In this document: in pieces, positions 17,188 to 25,994 of the stretch
Layout: each line of letters opens with the position of its first letter
Numbering within the stretch: position 1 is the first letter of the stretch
Source: G965202915 sp965205955
Lineage (GTDB): Bacteria > Pseudomonadota > Gammaproteobacteria > Eutrophobiales > Eutrophobiaceae
Assembly (NCBI GenBank): GCA_965205955.1
Contig: OZ242192.1
Span: forward strand, 2,356,001-2,420,000
Length of the DNA stretch: 64,000 nt
Direction of reading: 5' to 3'
Position numbers and translations under genes: made by a program
Notes under the pieces: model-generated
The model's input: the letters and a program-made list of their open reading frames with translations, nothing else
Told to the model about the DNA's origin: nothing
Databases searched by the model: none

Positions 17188-18777
17188 CTAAGCTGCCATG
17201 AGCTGGTTCAATTCAGCTCTATGCGCCTGTTGATGTTTAATAAAATACTGCCTTAGAATTTTTACGCCCGCCCTCTTGGTAGCATCAGACGGATTATTGT
17301 AAATCGAAATGCGCACCCTCTCCAGCATCATTTTCAATGCCACTGCATCAGTGTGTATCTGCAAATTGCCATTAATTAATTTTTCCCATACCAGCGAGGA
17401 CTCCCGGGGGATCCGGGCAGACAAGGATGTCACTGCCGAATCGGGAACATTAGCAGCATTACCCGCCGCCGCACTTAATTGCTGAAGCTCATCCGAAAGT
17501 CGGGATTGATGCTTCAGGAAAAACCGGCGCAAGATCCTGACCCCGGCCATCCAACTCTGCTCGGACGGGTTCCGGGTAACTGATTGGCGCAACTGTCCCA
17601 GCATCATCTGCAAACTCATAATATTTGTCCGTACAGTCAACTCACCATTGATAATCCGCCGCCATATCTGATGCGTTTCAGCCGGAACCCGCATTACCGT
17701 TTCAGAAACGGTACTATCCTGAGCGGGCGTAGTATCCGTATCCGCAAACCCAATCTGAGCCATTTCGGTGCCCAGTTGCTTTTGATGCTTCAGGAAAAAC
17801 TGTCTGAGGATCTTTGCGCCGACCAGATAATTCGATTCCGATGGATTCGCCACGACGGAGCGTCTGATTTGTTCCAGCATCATTTGTAACCCTACATTAT
17901 CTGTCTCAAAACTCGCACTGGCATCAATGATACTGCGCCATTGCGGATCATTTTCATTGGCAATCCCGGTGTCGGCAACCGGGAACTCCGGCTCCCTGGC
18001 AGGCGAAACGCTGCCAAACAACAACTTTATATCCTGCTCATGTAAACCATGGTTTTTAATAAAATACTGTCTTACCAGATTGATGCTCGCAAGACGCTCG
18101 GTTTCAGTGGGATTATTCGCTATAGCCTGACGCACACGCTGCAATAGCATCTGCAAACCGATAGCACGGGAAATAAGCTCTACCTTGCCATCGATCAATT
18201 GCTGCCAGCCGGGATGCGTTTGCGGAGGAATAAGGGCGGAATCTTCGTAAGGCAAATCGAAAGACCGCTCTGTCAAATGCTCCACAGGCTCAACTGCGAC
18301 TTCTTCCGGAAAGGCAATGTCCGTCTTGGAAGTCACGATGCCGAGCCGCTCACTGTTTTCACGTATCTCGGCGGTGGTCAACCCGGTAAGCTCGGCGGCC
18401 CCCTGGTTCGATCGACAAGTATCCAACGCATCGGCAATGAATTTATCCATTTTATGCGTGAATCCAGAATATGCCGACATCCAGTTCATGTTGGCATCAA
18501 CTTTGTCAGGAGGCGGAACATGAAGGAATGTGCGCATGCCCCATATAGGCAGGTGGCGCACTGTAATGTATTGATCTAAGGGGACCGTCCTGGATTTTTG
18601 CCAGAAAAATCTCTTCTTCTGGCCCCCATAACAAAGGGTAATATCCAGACGATTGGATGGTTCATCTATCTCGATCTCACTGATTGACCACGATGGATCC
18701 AGCTTCAAAAGAGATAATAACAACTCGGTAGCATACAATCCTATTCCCTCCTCCAGGAAAAAATGCAGCAATTGCAA
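17188..18777 (-). CDS. Four-repeat protein with a transposase-like N-terminal region; function unknown
   Basis: 529 aa from a TTG start, first gene of the signalling cluster. Residues 187-253, 277-343, 367-434 and 459-526 are four copies of a 67-residue unit. Each has 'W..(L/I)I.G', then a helix like LQMMLEQIRRSV, then NPSE, then RILRQFFLKHQ. I recognise no family for the unit. Residues 1-150 resemble the start of ISL3-type transposases: a strand-rich part, VRHLPIWGMRTFLHVPP, NWMSAYSGFTHKMDKF and CRSNQGAAELTGLTTAEI; the zinc-binding cysteines and DDE core are absent. This is inference from pattern memory. Confidence 0.6.
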   Translation of the reverse strand: MQLLHFFLEEGIGLYATELLLSLLKLDPSWSISEIEIDEPSNRLDITLCYGGQKKRFFWQKSRTVPLDQYITVRHLPIWGMRTFLHVPPPDKVDANMNWMSAYSGFTHKMDKFIADALDTCRSNQGAAELTGLTTAEIRENSERLGIVTSKTDIAFPEEVAVEPVEHLTERSFDLPYEDSALIPPQTHPGWQQLIDGKVELISRAIGLQMLLQRVRQAIANNPTETERLASINLVRQYFIKNHGLHEQDIKLLFGSVSPAREPEFPVADTGIANENDPQWRSIIDASASFETDNVGLQMMLEQIRRSVVANPSESNYLVGAKILRQFFLKHQKQLGTEMAQIGFADTDTTPAQDSTVSETVMRVPAETHQIWRRIINGELTVRTNIMSLQMMLGQLRQSVTRNPSEQSWMAGVRILRRFFLKHQSRLSDELQQLSAAAGNAANVPDSAVTSLSARIPRESSLVWEKLINGNLQIHTDAVALKMMLERVRISIYNNPSDATKRAGVKILRQYFIKHQQAHRAELNQLMAA

Positions 18778-18885
18778 AATTTTACAGCAACTAAATCCAT
18801 ATCACTATTTGCCATTCAAAATATCCACTAATACATTCTGATACCCCTCAAATATCAGCATCATTACCATCTTTATCCCTAAAAA

Positions 18886-19725
18886 CTACTGAAGCAATAT
18901 CTCGGCTCGCCTGTTCTCACTTCTCCCCGCCGGGGTATCATTAGTGCTGGCGGGCGAGCTTTCTCCAGCGCCACGCGTATTCAATCTGGAACGATCCACT
19001 CCCTTGGAAACCAGATAATCGACAACCGCATCAGCGCGCAACTGTGATAAATGCCGATTATAGGCATCTGCGCCGATATTGTCGGCATGGCCGACAATTT
19101 TAATCTTCCCAGCCGGCCTTGATTGAATCACCGGCAATAATTTATCGATTGCAGATTTAGCCTCAGTACCCAGCACGGCACTGTCGAACCCGAAGCGAAT
19201 CGCCTGCGAAAGCGACGGCGCATATTCGCAACCGCTGGTATCGACCACTCTGTCCGGCAGGGTATTCGGACATCGGTCGCGGAAATCAGGCACTCCGTCG
19301 CCGTCAGCATCATTGGCACAACCCCTGATATCAACGATTACCCCCGCAGAGGTAAACGGACAATGATCATCACCATCCAGCACCCCGTCACCATCCTGAT
19401 CATCCACCCAGAAATATCCGGGCTGCTCCGAAATAACCGGCTGTTCCGAGGTGTCGACTTGTTGCGGGATGTCGGAAGGAGTAGAAGGAGTAGCCGGAAC
19501 AGCAGCAACCGGCCTCCCGGCGCCCTGGCAGAAAAACGCGCCGGTTATACCACCGACTATGGTGCCAATGCCAGCGACCATCGGAGTGGCAGTACCGCCG
19601 GTAGCCGCCCCAACAACCGCGCCTCCGAGAATACATTGATTGCGCCGCTCCTCCGGGGTCAATGTAGCACACCCGGAAAAAACAGCGATAAACATCAAGA
19701 CAAAAACTATTCTTATAATCTGCAT
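18886..19725 (-). CDS. OmpA-family lipoprotein with glycine zipper and calcium-binding-type repeats
   Basis: 279 aa. The signal peptide ends in lipobox FSGC. A glycine zipper (about residues 33-60, with AVVGAATGG and GGITGAFFC) follows, then two thrombospondin type 3-like repeats (DGDGVLDGDDHCP, DADGDGVPDFRDRCP), and a C-terminal OmpA peptidoglycan-binding domain (about 175-279, GHADNIGADAYNRHLS and SENRRAEI). It should tether the outer membrane to peptidoglycan. The start at 19725 is chosen over an upstream codon at 19776 because the signal peptide begins there and AGGAGT and GCAGGA lie just upstream. Single-gene unit. Confidence 0.88.
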   Translation of the reverse strand: MQIIRIVFVLMFIAVFSGCATLTPEERRNQCILGGAVVGAATGGTATPMVAGIGTIVGGITGAFFCQGAGRPVAAVPATPSTPSDIPQQVDTSEQPVISEQPGYFWVDDQDGDGVLDGDDHCPFTSAGVIVDIRGCANDADGDGVPDFRDRCPNTLPDRVVDTSGCEYAPSLSQAIRFGFDSAVLGTEAKSAIDKLLPVIQSRPAGKIKIVGHADNIGADAYNRHLSQLRADAVVDYLVSKGVDRSRLNTRGAGESSPASTNDTPAGRSENRRAEILLQ

Positions 19726-19869
19726 TTCCTGCACTCCTGACCGTAATATTCTGAATATCATGTAGTATAGCCTCAATTGAGGAAATTCTCATAATAAAAT
19801 TTCCTCATTGCAAATCCCTGCTTATAGAAATGGGCCTTCATTCTGAAGATATCCGTACTATCATCGAAC

Positions 19870-21108
19870 TCAGGAACCCGTCTTTGCATATTTGCTTTCT
19901 ATATACTTATCGACAATATCACGAAATTCACCGGCAATATTATCGCCTTTCAGGGTAGCAAATTTTTCACCATCAATAAACACCGGCGCAAACGGCGCCT
20001 CACTGGTACCCGGCAAACTAATCCCGATATCGGCATACTTGCTCTCACCAGGGCCATTCACCACGCATCCCATTATAGCCAGATTCATTTTTTCTACGCC
20101 TATATACTTTTCCTTCCACACCGGCATCTGCTTGCGCACATAAGACTGGATATTATCGGCGAGTTCCTGAAAAAATGTGTTCGTAGTCCGGCCGCAACCG
20201 GGACAAGCAGTCACCAAAGGAGAAAAGGAACGCAGCCCCATTGTCTGCAACATTTCCTGTGCAACAATTACCTCCCTGCTGCGATCCCCCCCGGGATCGG
20301 GAGTTAACGAAACCCGTATCGTATCACCAATTCCCTCCTGCAACAGGATGGCCATCGCCGCAGTCGAGGCAACAATGCCCTTTGAACCCATACCGGCTTC
20401 CGTCAATCCCAGATGCAGGGCATAGTCGCAACGTGCGGCAAGATCCCGATAGACGGCAATTAATTCCTGCACACCACTTACCTTGCAAGACAATACAATA
20501 TGATCTCGTGCCAAACCAATTTGCTCCGCCTTTTCCGCACTGGTAATTGCCGACACAATTAACGCCTCACGCAGCACATCATCCGCATCCTCAGGGTCCG
20601 ATAATTTCGCATTATCATCCATCATCTGCGTCAATAACTGCTGATCCAGACTGCCCCAATTCACTCCAATCCGAACCGGCTTATCAAACTCGATTGCTTT
20701 TTCAATCATGGCGGCAAACTGTGTGTCCTTTTTTCGCCCGAACCCCACATTACCCGGATTGATCCGATACTTGGCCAGGGCCCGGGCACATTCCGGATAC
20801 CGTGCCAGCAAAGTATGACCGTTATAATGAAAATCACCTATGACAGGCACCTCGCATCCCTTTGCCGCCAGCCGCTCGCAAATAGGCGCAACCTGTCTCG
20901 CCGCCTCATCGGTATTAACAGTGACGCGAACCAACTCCGAACCCGCCGCAGCAAGCTGCCGGATCTGCGTGACGGTTGAATTCAAATCAGCCGTATCGGT
21001 ATTGGTCATTGACTGCACAACAACAGGATGACCGCCGCCCATGGCCACTGAGCCTACCTTGACAGAAACACTATCGCGTCTCTTTGACAGCGCACACATT
21101 GAAGACAT
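19870..21108 (-). CDS. ispG: 4-hydroxy-3-methylbut-2-enyl diphosphate synthase (flavodoxin/ferredoxin-dependent)
   Basis: About 412 aa. This [4Fe-4S] enzyme converts MEcPP to HMBPP in the MEP isoprenoid pathway. VVQSMTNTDT near the start, the TIM-barrel motif RINPGNVG, and the cluster ligands in TACPGCGR and MGCVVNGPGE are all present. The frame is open to a TTG at 21171; I chose the ATG at 21108 because family members start about 20 residues before VQSMTNT, but no good ribosome site supports any candidate (ATG 21099 is another). It stands alone and divergent from the next gene. Confidence 0.95.
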   Translation of the reverse strand: MSSMCALSKRRDSVSVKVGSVAMGGGHPVVVQSMTNTDTADLNSTVTQIRQLAAAGSELVRVTVNTDEAARQVAPICERLAAKGCEVPVIGDFHYNGHTLLARYPECARALAKYRINPGNVGFGRKKDTQFAAMIEKAIEFDKPVRIGVNWGSLDQQLLTQMMDDNAKLSDPEDADDVLREALIVSAITSAEKAEQIGLARDHIVLSCKVSGVQELIAVYRDLAARCDYALHLGLTEAGMGSKGIVASTAAMAILLQEGIGDTIRVSLTPDPGGDRSREVIVAQEMLQTMGLRSFSPLVTACPGCGRTTNTFFQELADNIQSYVRKQMPVWKEKYIGVEKMNLAIMGCVVNGPGESKYADIGISLPGTSEAPFAPVFIDGEKFATLKGDNIAGEFRDIVDKYIESKYAKTGS

Positions 21109-21389
21109 TGAGTAAGGAACCCGACTATTGAATATAGCCGGCAGTCTCAATGACCGCAGCCTGACTGTCAAGAAAACAGAGAAAAAACCAGGGAGTGTAG
21201 TACGTAAACATATTCAGTAGTATAATCGGATCCCTGATAAACAAAAGATCTAAGGAGTCTCTCACATGCAAATACCAACGCACATTTGTTGCACCGCTTG
21301 CGGCATCCTTGCTGCTGGCCGGATACCGATTTCCTGTTTATCCCTCCATCGGTCTGGCGATGGCGGGCAAAAATCGAGAGGAAACAGCG

Positions 21390-21818
21390 ATGGAAACAAC
21401 CGTTCATAGCACGGCGATGAGCCGGAAACATTCCGCCCTCGTCGCCGTTGCAGGCGTAGCTCTCGCCCTTCTACTTGCCTTCATTCTGACACTTTTACCG
21501 AAAGAGAAAGCCATTCTTGCGCTCGCGGTTTTTGTCGGTATGTTCAGCGGCGTTTATTTCGGCGTGGCGCTGTCGCCGACCGGCATCAAAAATACAGTGA
21601 TGAACATCGCCATGGCGCTGATTTTTTTGGCGCTTGCATTTCTAGGGGCATGGCTTAGTCCGATGTTTTTCGCACTGGCGTGCTTTATGCATGCAGCGTG
21701 GGATTTTGTCATCGGGCATCCCAAGGCACTCAACGAGCCGATTGCCCCGTGGTACATGCCGATATGCGTCGGCGCAGATATTGTCCTCGGCGTATTCATC
21801 ATCTTCTGGTTTTTCTGA
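21390..21818 (+). CDS. Small integral membrane protein, DUF6010-like
   Basis: 142 aa with four predicted membrane helices (about 14-33, 38-60, 67-92 and 118-140). The conserved-looking centre CFMHAAWDFVIGHPKA, with PWYMPICVGADIVLG after it, resembles DUF6010 proteins; the family has no known role. The start at 21390 is set by the ribosome site GAGAGGAA 8 nt upstream; the frame itself opens at 21309. Just upstream (21265) a short open frame with several cysteines begins after AAGGAG, but its sequence looks like out-of-frame signal-peptide DNA, so I leave it out. Confidence 0.7.
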   Translation: METTVHSTAMSRKHSALVAVAGVALALLLAFILTLLPKEKAILALAVFVGMFSGVYFGVALSPTGIKNTVMNIAMALIFLALAFLGAWLSPMFFALACFMHAAWDFVIGHPKALNEPIAPWYMPICVGADIVLGVFIIFWFF

Positions 21819-22021
21819 ACGGCGCATCGCGGCGGCGATAGACAGCTTCATTCCAAATAACAATTTTTCCAGGATTGAGCCGTGACCCGGCGCAAGACAC
21901 GGTCACATTACTCCGCAGACCGGAAACGATGAACCCCATTTCGACCGGGATACAGGAAAGGGATCCATTCCCGCCCAAAAAAAGCATATAAACAGTCCTG
22001 ACCTTAAGTTTTAGGCAGAAT

Positions 22022-22106
22022 TGTGACTCCGATCACGCATAAAGGCATATGAATTATCCGATTTGTGAACCAAGTCACAACTTATTCTAAATATATCGTC
22101 TAAAAT
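22022..22106 (+). promoter_or_regulatory. Two CRP-like operators and a -10 box
   Basis: An exact CRP-type palindrome TGTGA-N6-TCACA lies at 22064-22079 and a near-perfect one, TGTGA-N6-TCACG, at 22022-22037, with centres 42 bp apart. A -10-like TAAAAT is at 22101-22106. A start at about 22113 would put the near site at -41.5 and the far one at -83.5, the spacing of CRP promoters with one class II and one class I site. The only downstream candidate is the small RNA below. Confidence 0.55.
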
Positions 22107-22112
22107 TACTTA

Positions 22113-22232
22113 CAGTATCCATATAAACATATATAGGTGCCTGCAAGATGTATTTTTGAGTATGAGTGCTTGGGATCGTATCTACCACTTCCCTCCTTCC
22201 TCCGGTAACAACGGTTTCAAGCACTTTTTTTT
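22113..22232 (+). ncRNA. Candidate CRP-controlled small RNA with C/U-rich loop
   Basis: Predicted 120-nt transcript between the CRP-like promoter and an intrinsic terminator. There is no open frame of note. The 3' half folds as AGTGCTTG (22165-22172) with CAAGCACT (22218-22225), followed by eight T residues to 22232. Inside the loop TACC pairs with GGTA and presents CTTCCCTCCTTCCTCC, which is complementary to ribosome-binding sites. C/U-rich loops of this sort are used by many small RNAs to block translation. Not known to me as a named family; all inference. Confidence 0.45.
22165..22232 (+). terminator. Long-loop intrinsic terminator of the candidate small RNA
   Basis: An 8-bp stem AGTGCTTG/CAAGCACT, extended by two G-U pairs, closes a 45-nt loop and is followed directly by TTTTTTTT. 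The long loop makes it less typical than a compact terminator. Confidence 0.5.
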
Positions 22233-22433
22233 CAGCGGTTCAATACCCACCATTCAAAAAAGCTCCCGGATAATTAAAGAAAGAATCTGCACAGCCTGAT
22301 CGAACCCTGCGCAGATCCGACAAGCCCCGAACAAACTCACTACCGAGTTTCCGGATCCTCTGCCATTTTGTCAATCCCGGCACGGTAAACGGAATGGAAA
22401 GGGGGGGCACAGCACATTTTCTCGGACGCAAAT

Positions 22434-22461
22434 AAAAAAGGGCGGCACCGCAGCACCGCCC
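22434..22461 (-). terminator. Intrinsic terminator of tracrRNA
   Basis: On the minus strand GGGCGGTGC-TGCG-GTGCCGCCC (9 bp with two G-U pairs) is followed by TTTTTT at 22439-22434. It ends the tracrRNA before the candidate small RNA region. Confidence 0.85.
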
Positions 22462-22563
22462 TTGCACCTTTATTAAAGGGTTTGGCGCGAATCTCGAAGA
22501 TTCCTTGTTAACGGACTAACGAGACCGCATTTCCTTGTGTGTGTTTGACATTCTATCAAGCAC
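22434..22563 (-). ncRNA. tracrRNA of the type II-C CRISPR system
   Basis: The minus strand at 22542-22521 is a perfect 22-nt complement of the crRNA-sense repeat (segment GAGACCGCATTTCCTTGTGT plus 2 nt). Then come GTTAGTCCGTTAAC, which can pair again with the repeat 5' end (GTTGCGG with CCGTTAAC, one bulge), a 6-bp hairpin GAATCT-TCG-AGATTC (22503-22489), a hairpin CCTTTAATAAAGG, and a final GC hairpin with six T residues. A TTGACG-N16-TATAAT promoter gives a start near 22563. The size (about 130 nt) and hairpin number suit Cas9 guide scaffolds. Confidence 0.88.
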
Positions 22564-22597
22564 AATCTTATTATACGAATTCATTCTCTATCGTCAA
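22545..22597. promoter_or_regulatory. Divergent tracrRNA and cas9 promoters sharing one -10 sequence
   Basis: Plus strand: TTGACA (22545-22550), 18 nt, TATTAT (22569-22574), start near 22581, giving a 33-nt leader before cas9. Minus strand: TTGACG (22597-22592), 16 nt, TATAAT (22575-22570), start near 22563 for tracrRNA. The two -10 boxes are the same seven base pairs read from each side, so polymerase cannot occupy both at once. Each -35 lies in the other transcript's 5' region. Confidence 0.7.
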
Positions 22598-22613
22598 CTG
22601 TTATCTACAAAAG

Positions 22614-25600
22614 ATGGGAAAATTTACAACTCGGCTAGGTTTAGATCTCGGCACGGATTCCATCGGCTGGATGCTTTATCGGCTTGCCGATGGCGGCGAA
22701 ATTGCGTCCGTCATCGGCGGCGGTGTGCGCGTTTTCTCGGAGGGACGCAACCATAAAAGTTTAGCTTCGCTAAACGCGGACCGTCGCAAAGCGCGGAGCA
22801 TACGGCGCAATTTTTTCCGCAAATCGCAACGGCGCAACCGGTTGTTGCAATCGCTGGCAGAATTCGGATTGTTTCCCGCGAAAACAGAAAACGGCGAAAT
22901 CATCCCCGATTACATCACTGGAAAAGCATTGGAAAAATTAGACCCGTGGCGATTGCGTGCGGAAGGAGCGGCAAGAGCATTGCCGCCGTATCATGTCGGT
23001 CGGGCGTTATTTCACTTGAATCAGCGGCGCGGTTTCAAAAGCAACGCCAAAACTGACGACGAGAGCGACAGCAAAGTCATCGGCAAAGCGCGCGAAAAAT
23101 TGCGCGAGGCGCGAGGCGAATTGACGGTAGGTCAATATCTTCACTCGCGTCGCCAAAACACCGACAGCCCCAGTCATGAACGCACTGTCCGCGCTCGCCC
23201 CCTCAAAGTAACCGCAAAAGGAGTGGGAGAATATGAGCCGCTGTATCCATTTCGGGACGACATCGCAGAAGAGTTTGACAGAATCTGGGACACGCAAAAA
23301 ACCGCGAATCCCGATTTTGGAAAAACCGCAAGCGGCGAATGCGGACGCGAAATAATCCGCGCGATTATCGTCGACCAGCGCGACTTAAAACCGCCGATTG
23401 TCGGCAAATGCCCCTTTTATCCCGACTTGAATCGAGCGCCGATGGCGTTGCCGTCATTTCAACGATTCCGAATTTTCAACGATTTGAATCATCTGGAATA
23501 CAGCGATGAAAACGGACTCCATCAACTGATCATCGATGAGCGCGAGAAGATTCTTGATTGGCTTTTGAGCAAGAATCGGATGTCCTTTGACGACATGCGC
23601 GAGAAAATCCTTAAAAACGAAGGGGCGAAATTCAATTACGAAAAAACCATCCGGCTGAAGCGCAATAAGAATAAACCCGAAATAAGAGAGGGAGAGGAGA
23701 AAGCGCGCCGCAAAAGCATCAACGGCGACATCACCGGCTATAAACTCCGCAACGCTCTCGGCAAGCATTGGGGCGCGCTAAAATGCGAAAGCGGACTTTT
23801 AGCAAGTCAGGATAAATTCGTCCAGATTCTTCTGGACGAAAGTGAGGAAACTGCGCGTAAAATTCTCACCGACTGGGGATTAAGCGAGGACGAAATTACT
23901 GCGGCATTCAAGGTGACTGCAGGATTGCCGAAAGGTCGTGCGCGTTTTTCCGGCAAAGCGATTCGGGCGTTTATTCCATATCTGGAAAAAGGAGATTTGC
24001 TCGGCGATGCAATTGACAATGCGCAAGCCGACGGAAAAATCGGCAAACGGCACACAGACGACGGCGGCAAAATTTACGACAAACTGCCGCGCTATCAAGA
24101 GGTCGGGCGATTGCGTCATCTTTGCCTGCCGCGAGTCCCCGAAGACGAAGACAAACCGGAAAATCAACGCATTCCCAATCCGACCGTGCATGTCGGATTA
24201 AATCAAGTGCGCGCGGTGGTGAACGACATCATTCGCATTTATGAAATTGACAACAAATCGCTGCAGATTGCGCTGGAAATTGGCCGCGATTTGCCTGTCG
24301 GCGCGAAAGGTCGCAAGGAGCGCGAAAGAGAAAACTCGGACAACCGCGACAATAGCGAGCGCATCGCTGCGCGGCTGAAAGAATTCTCAAAATTCCGCAA
24401 CATGGAGACATCTGACATAATCAAGCGCCACATGCACTACATTAAGAAATGGAAACTATGGGAGGAATTATCTAAAAATTGCCTTGACCGCAAATGCGTA
24501 TTTTGCGGAAAAGTTCAAATAACCGCCAAAGATCTCGTGTCGGCGGACAGCGGAATCGAAATTGAGCACATTCTTCCGTTTAAGGAAACGCTTGACAACG
24601 GTTACATGAATTTAACTCTGGCCTGTCAGGCATGCAATCAGGCAAAGAGAAAGAATGACCCCTATGCGGCGTTTGGCCACGATGAATCCCGCTGGCTTGG
24701 AATTCGCAAACGCGCGAGCAAATTGCCGCATGCCAAATTCGGGCGTTTTGACAAAGGCGCGTTGGAAAAGCGCAAATTTGACAAGGATTCTTTTTTGCCG
24801 CGTCAACTGCCAGAAACGCAGTATATCAGCCGTGCGGCATTGCATTATCTGCAGGCGATTTGTCCGGATGTTTATGTCATGCCGGGACGACTGACTGGAT
24901 TACTGCGAAGCAAATGGGGACTTAACAGCATCCTCGCGGATTTTCGGGGCGACGACAAAGATAAAAACATCAGCACTAAAAACCGCGAAGATCATCGCCA
25001 TCATGCGATTGACGCGGCGGTCGTCGGCGCAACGACGCGAAGCGTTTTGCAAAAAGTGGCGACGGCGGCAAATACCGGAATGGACAGTGAGCACTTGTTT
25101 TCCGATAAGGTGCCATGGCCTACCGCCGGAGAGGAAAATTTTCGGCGGATGGTGAAATCGGCAATTGGCAAAATTGTCATTTCGCACAAGCCGCGCCGTC
25201 ACAAACAGGGCAAACTGCACGACGAAACGGCCTATCGCGTTGGTAAACAAGATGGCCCTTGGACTGTTGTATCCCATCACATCCCCATTTCCAAATTGAC
25301 CGCGCAAGCTCTCTACGAGGAAACGTCAGAAAACGAATTCGCGAACACATGGGGAAAAGCCGCAAAACTCCGAGACCACAAAAATTTGCGGCGGCGCCTG
25401 ATTGATTGGAAAACAGAATTCGGCGGCGATTTCAAAAAAGCTCTTGAAAAAGCGCGCGAATGCGGAATCCGCCGAGTTGAGGTAATGGAGCGAAAACGAG
25501 CAGATTCGCTAATCCCAATTCGCCATAAAGGAAAAGGCGGCGACGGCGGAGTCAAGCATTACTTACCCGGCAGCAATTGGGCGTACGAAATTCGCCTTTG

Positions 25601-25994
25601 CCACAACGGACTATGGGAAGGCAAAGCCATCACCACCTTTGAAGCAAACGCTCGCAAAGCAGCCGATGAGACATCAGAGCCGCTCCCGCTTGTCATGCGT
25701 CTACACCGCGGTGACATGGTGATTTTGCAAAACCCTAATGACAATGACTTGAAGAAATTGAGCAAGAAACACGGCTCAATAATCGGATATGTCACTCAAA
25801 TCAGTGACGGTTATGTCGCAATTGCAGAACATACTGATGCGGTTCCGGATAGTCGGAGTCGAAAAAATGACAACAGCCAGAGCCGCTTCATCTTTCTCAC
25901 TTCGGGAGATGTTTTTCGAACACGAAAAGTGCGGAAGATAGATGTCAGCCCGGCGGGATTAATTCGGAAAAACCCCATTCCCACAAACCAATGA
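22614..25994 (+). CDS. cas9: Type II-C CRISPR effector nuclease Cas9
   Basis: 1126 aa. RNA-guided DNA endonuclease using crRNA and tracrRNA. RuvC-I RLGLDLGTDSIGW (Asp11); Arg-rich bridge helix with DRRKARSIRRNFFRK (about 48-75); RuvC-II QIALEIGRD (Glu555); HNH with IEIEHILPF (His652), paired CxxC motifs CVFC and CQAC, and Asn675 23 residues after the His, as in other Cas9s; RuvC-III HRHHAIDAA (His796/797, Asp800). All catalytic residues are present. The C-terminal PAM-interacting region has GDMVILQNPN. The ATG at 22614 fits the family start MGKFTTRLGLDLG; an in-frame codon at 22539 lies inside tracrRNA/promoter DNA. Its stop overlaps the cas1 start (ATGA). Confidence 0.97.
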   Translation: MGKFTTRLGLDLGTDSIGWMLYRLADGGEIASVIGGGVRVFSEGRNHKSLASLNADRRKARSIRRNFFRKSQRRNRLLQSLAEFGLFPAKTENGEIIPDYITGKALEKLDPWRLRAEGAARALPPYHVGRALFHLNQRRGFKSNAKTDDESDSKVIGKAREKLREARGELTVGQYLHSRRQNTDSPSHERTVRARPLKVTAKGVGEYEPLYPFRDDIAEEFDRIWDTQKTANPDFGKTASGECGREIIRAIIVDQRDLKPPIVGKCPFYPDLNRAPMALPSFQRFRIFNDLNHLEYSDENGLHQLIIDEREKILDWLLSKNRMSFDDMREKILKNEGAKFNYEKTIRLKRNKNKPEIREGEEKARRKSINGDITGYKLRNALGKHWGALKCESGLLASQDKFVQILLDESEETARKILTDWGLSEDEITAAFKVTAGLPKGRARFSGKAIRAFIPYLEKGDLLGDAIDNAQADGKIGKRHTDDGGKIYDKLPRYQEVGRLRHLCLPRVPEDEDKPENQRIPNPTVHVGLNQVRAVVNDIIRIYEIDNKSLQIALEIGRDLPVGAKGRKERERENSDNRDNSERIAARLKEFSKFRNMETSDIIKRHMHYIKKWKLWEELSKNCLDRKCVFCGKVQITAKDLVSADSGIEIEHILPFKETLDNGYMNLTLACQACNQAKRKNDPYAAFGHDESRWLGIRKRASKLPHAKFGRFDKGALEKRKFDKDSFLPRQLPETQYISRAALHYLQAICPDVYVMPGRLTGLLRSKWGLNSILADFRGDDKDKNISTKNREDHRHHAIDAAVVGATTRSVLQKVATAANTGMDSEHLFSDKVPWPTAGEENFRRMVKSAIGKIVISHKPRRHKQGKLHDETAYRVGKQDGPWTVVSHHIPISKLTAQALYEETSENEFANTWGKAAKLRDHKNLRRRLIDWKTEFGGDFKKALEKARECGIRRVEVMERKRADSLIPIRHKGKGGDGGVKHYLPGSNWAYEIRLCHNGLWEGKAITTFEANARKAADETSEPLPLVMRLHRGDMVILQNPNDNDLKKLSKKHGSIIGYVTQISDGYVAIAEHTDAVPDSRSRKNDNSQSRFIFLTSGDVFRTRKVRKIDVSPAGLIRKNPIPTNQ

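Noticed and set aside
21168..21431. 87-aa minus-strand frame upstream of ispG
   Set aside because: It overlaps the ribosome site and start of the membrane protein gene on the other strand and shows no family features.
22539..22613. 25-codon N-terminal extension of Cas9
   Set aside because: It would be translated from the -35/-10 region and tracrRNA 5' DNA; family members start at MGKFTTRLGLDLG.
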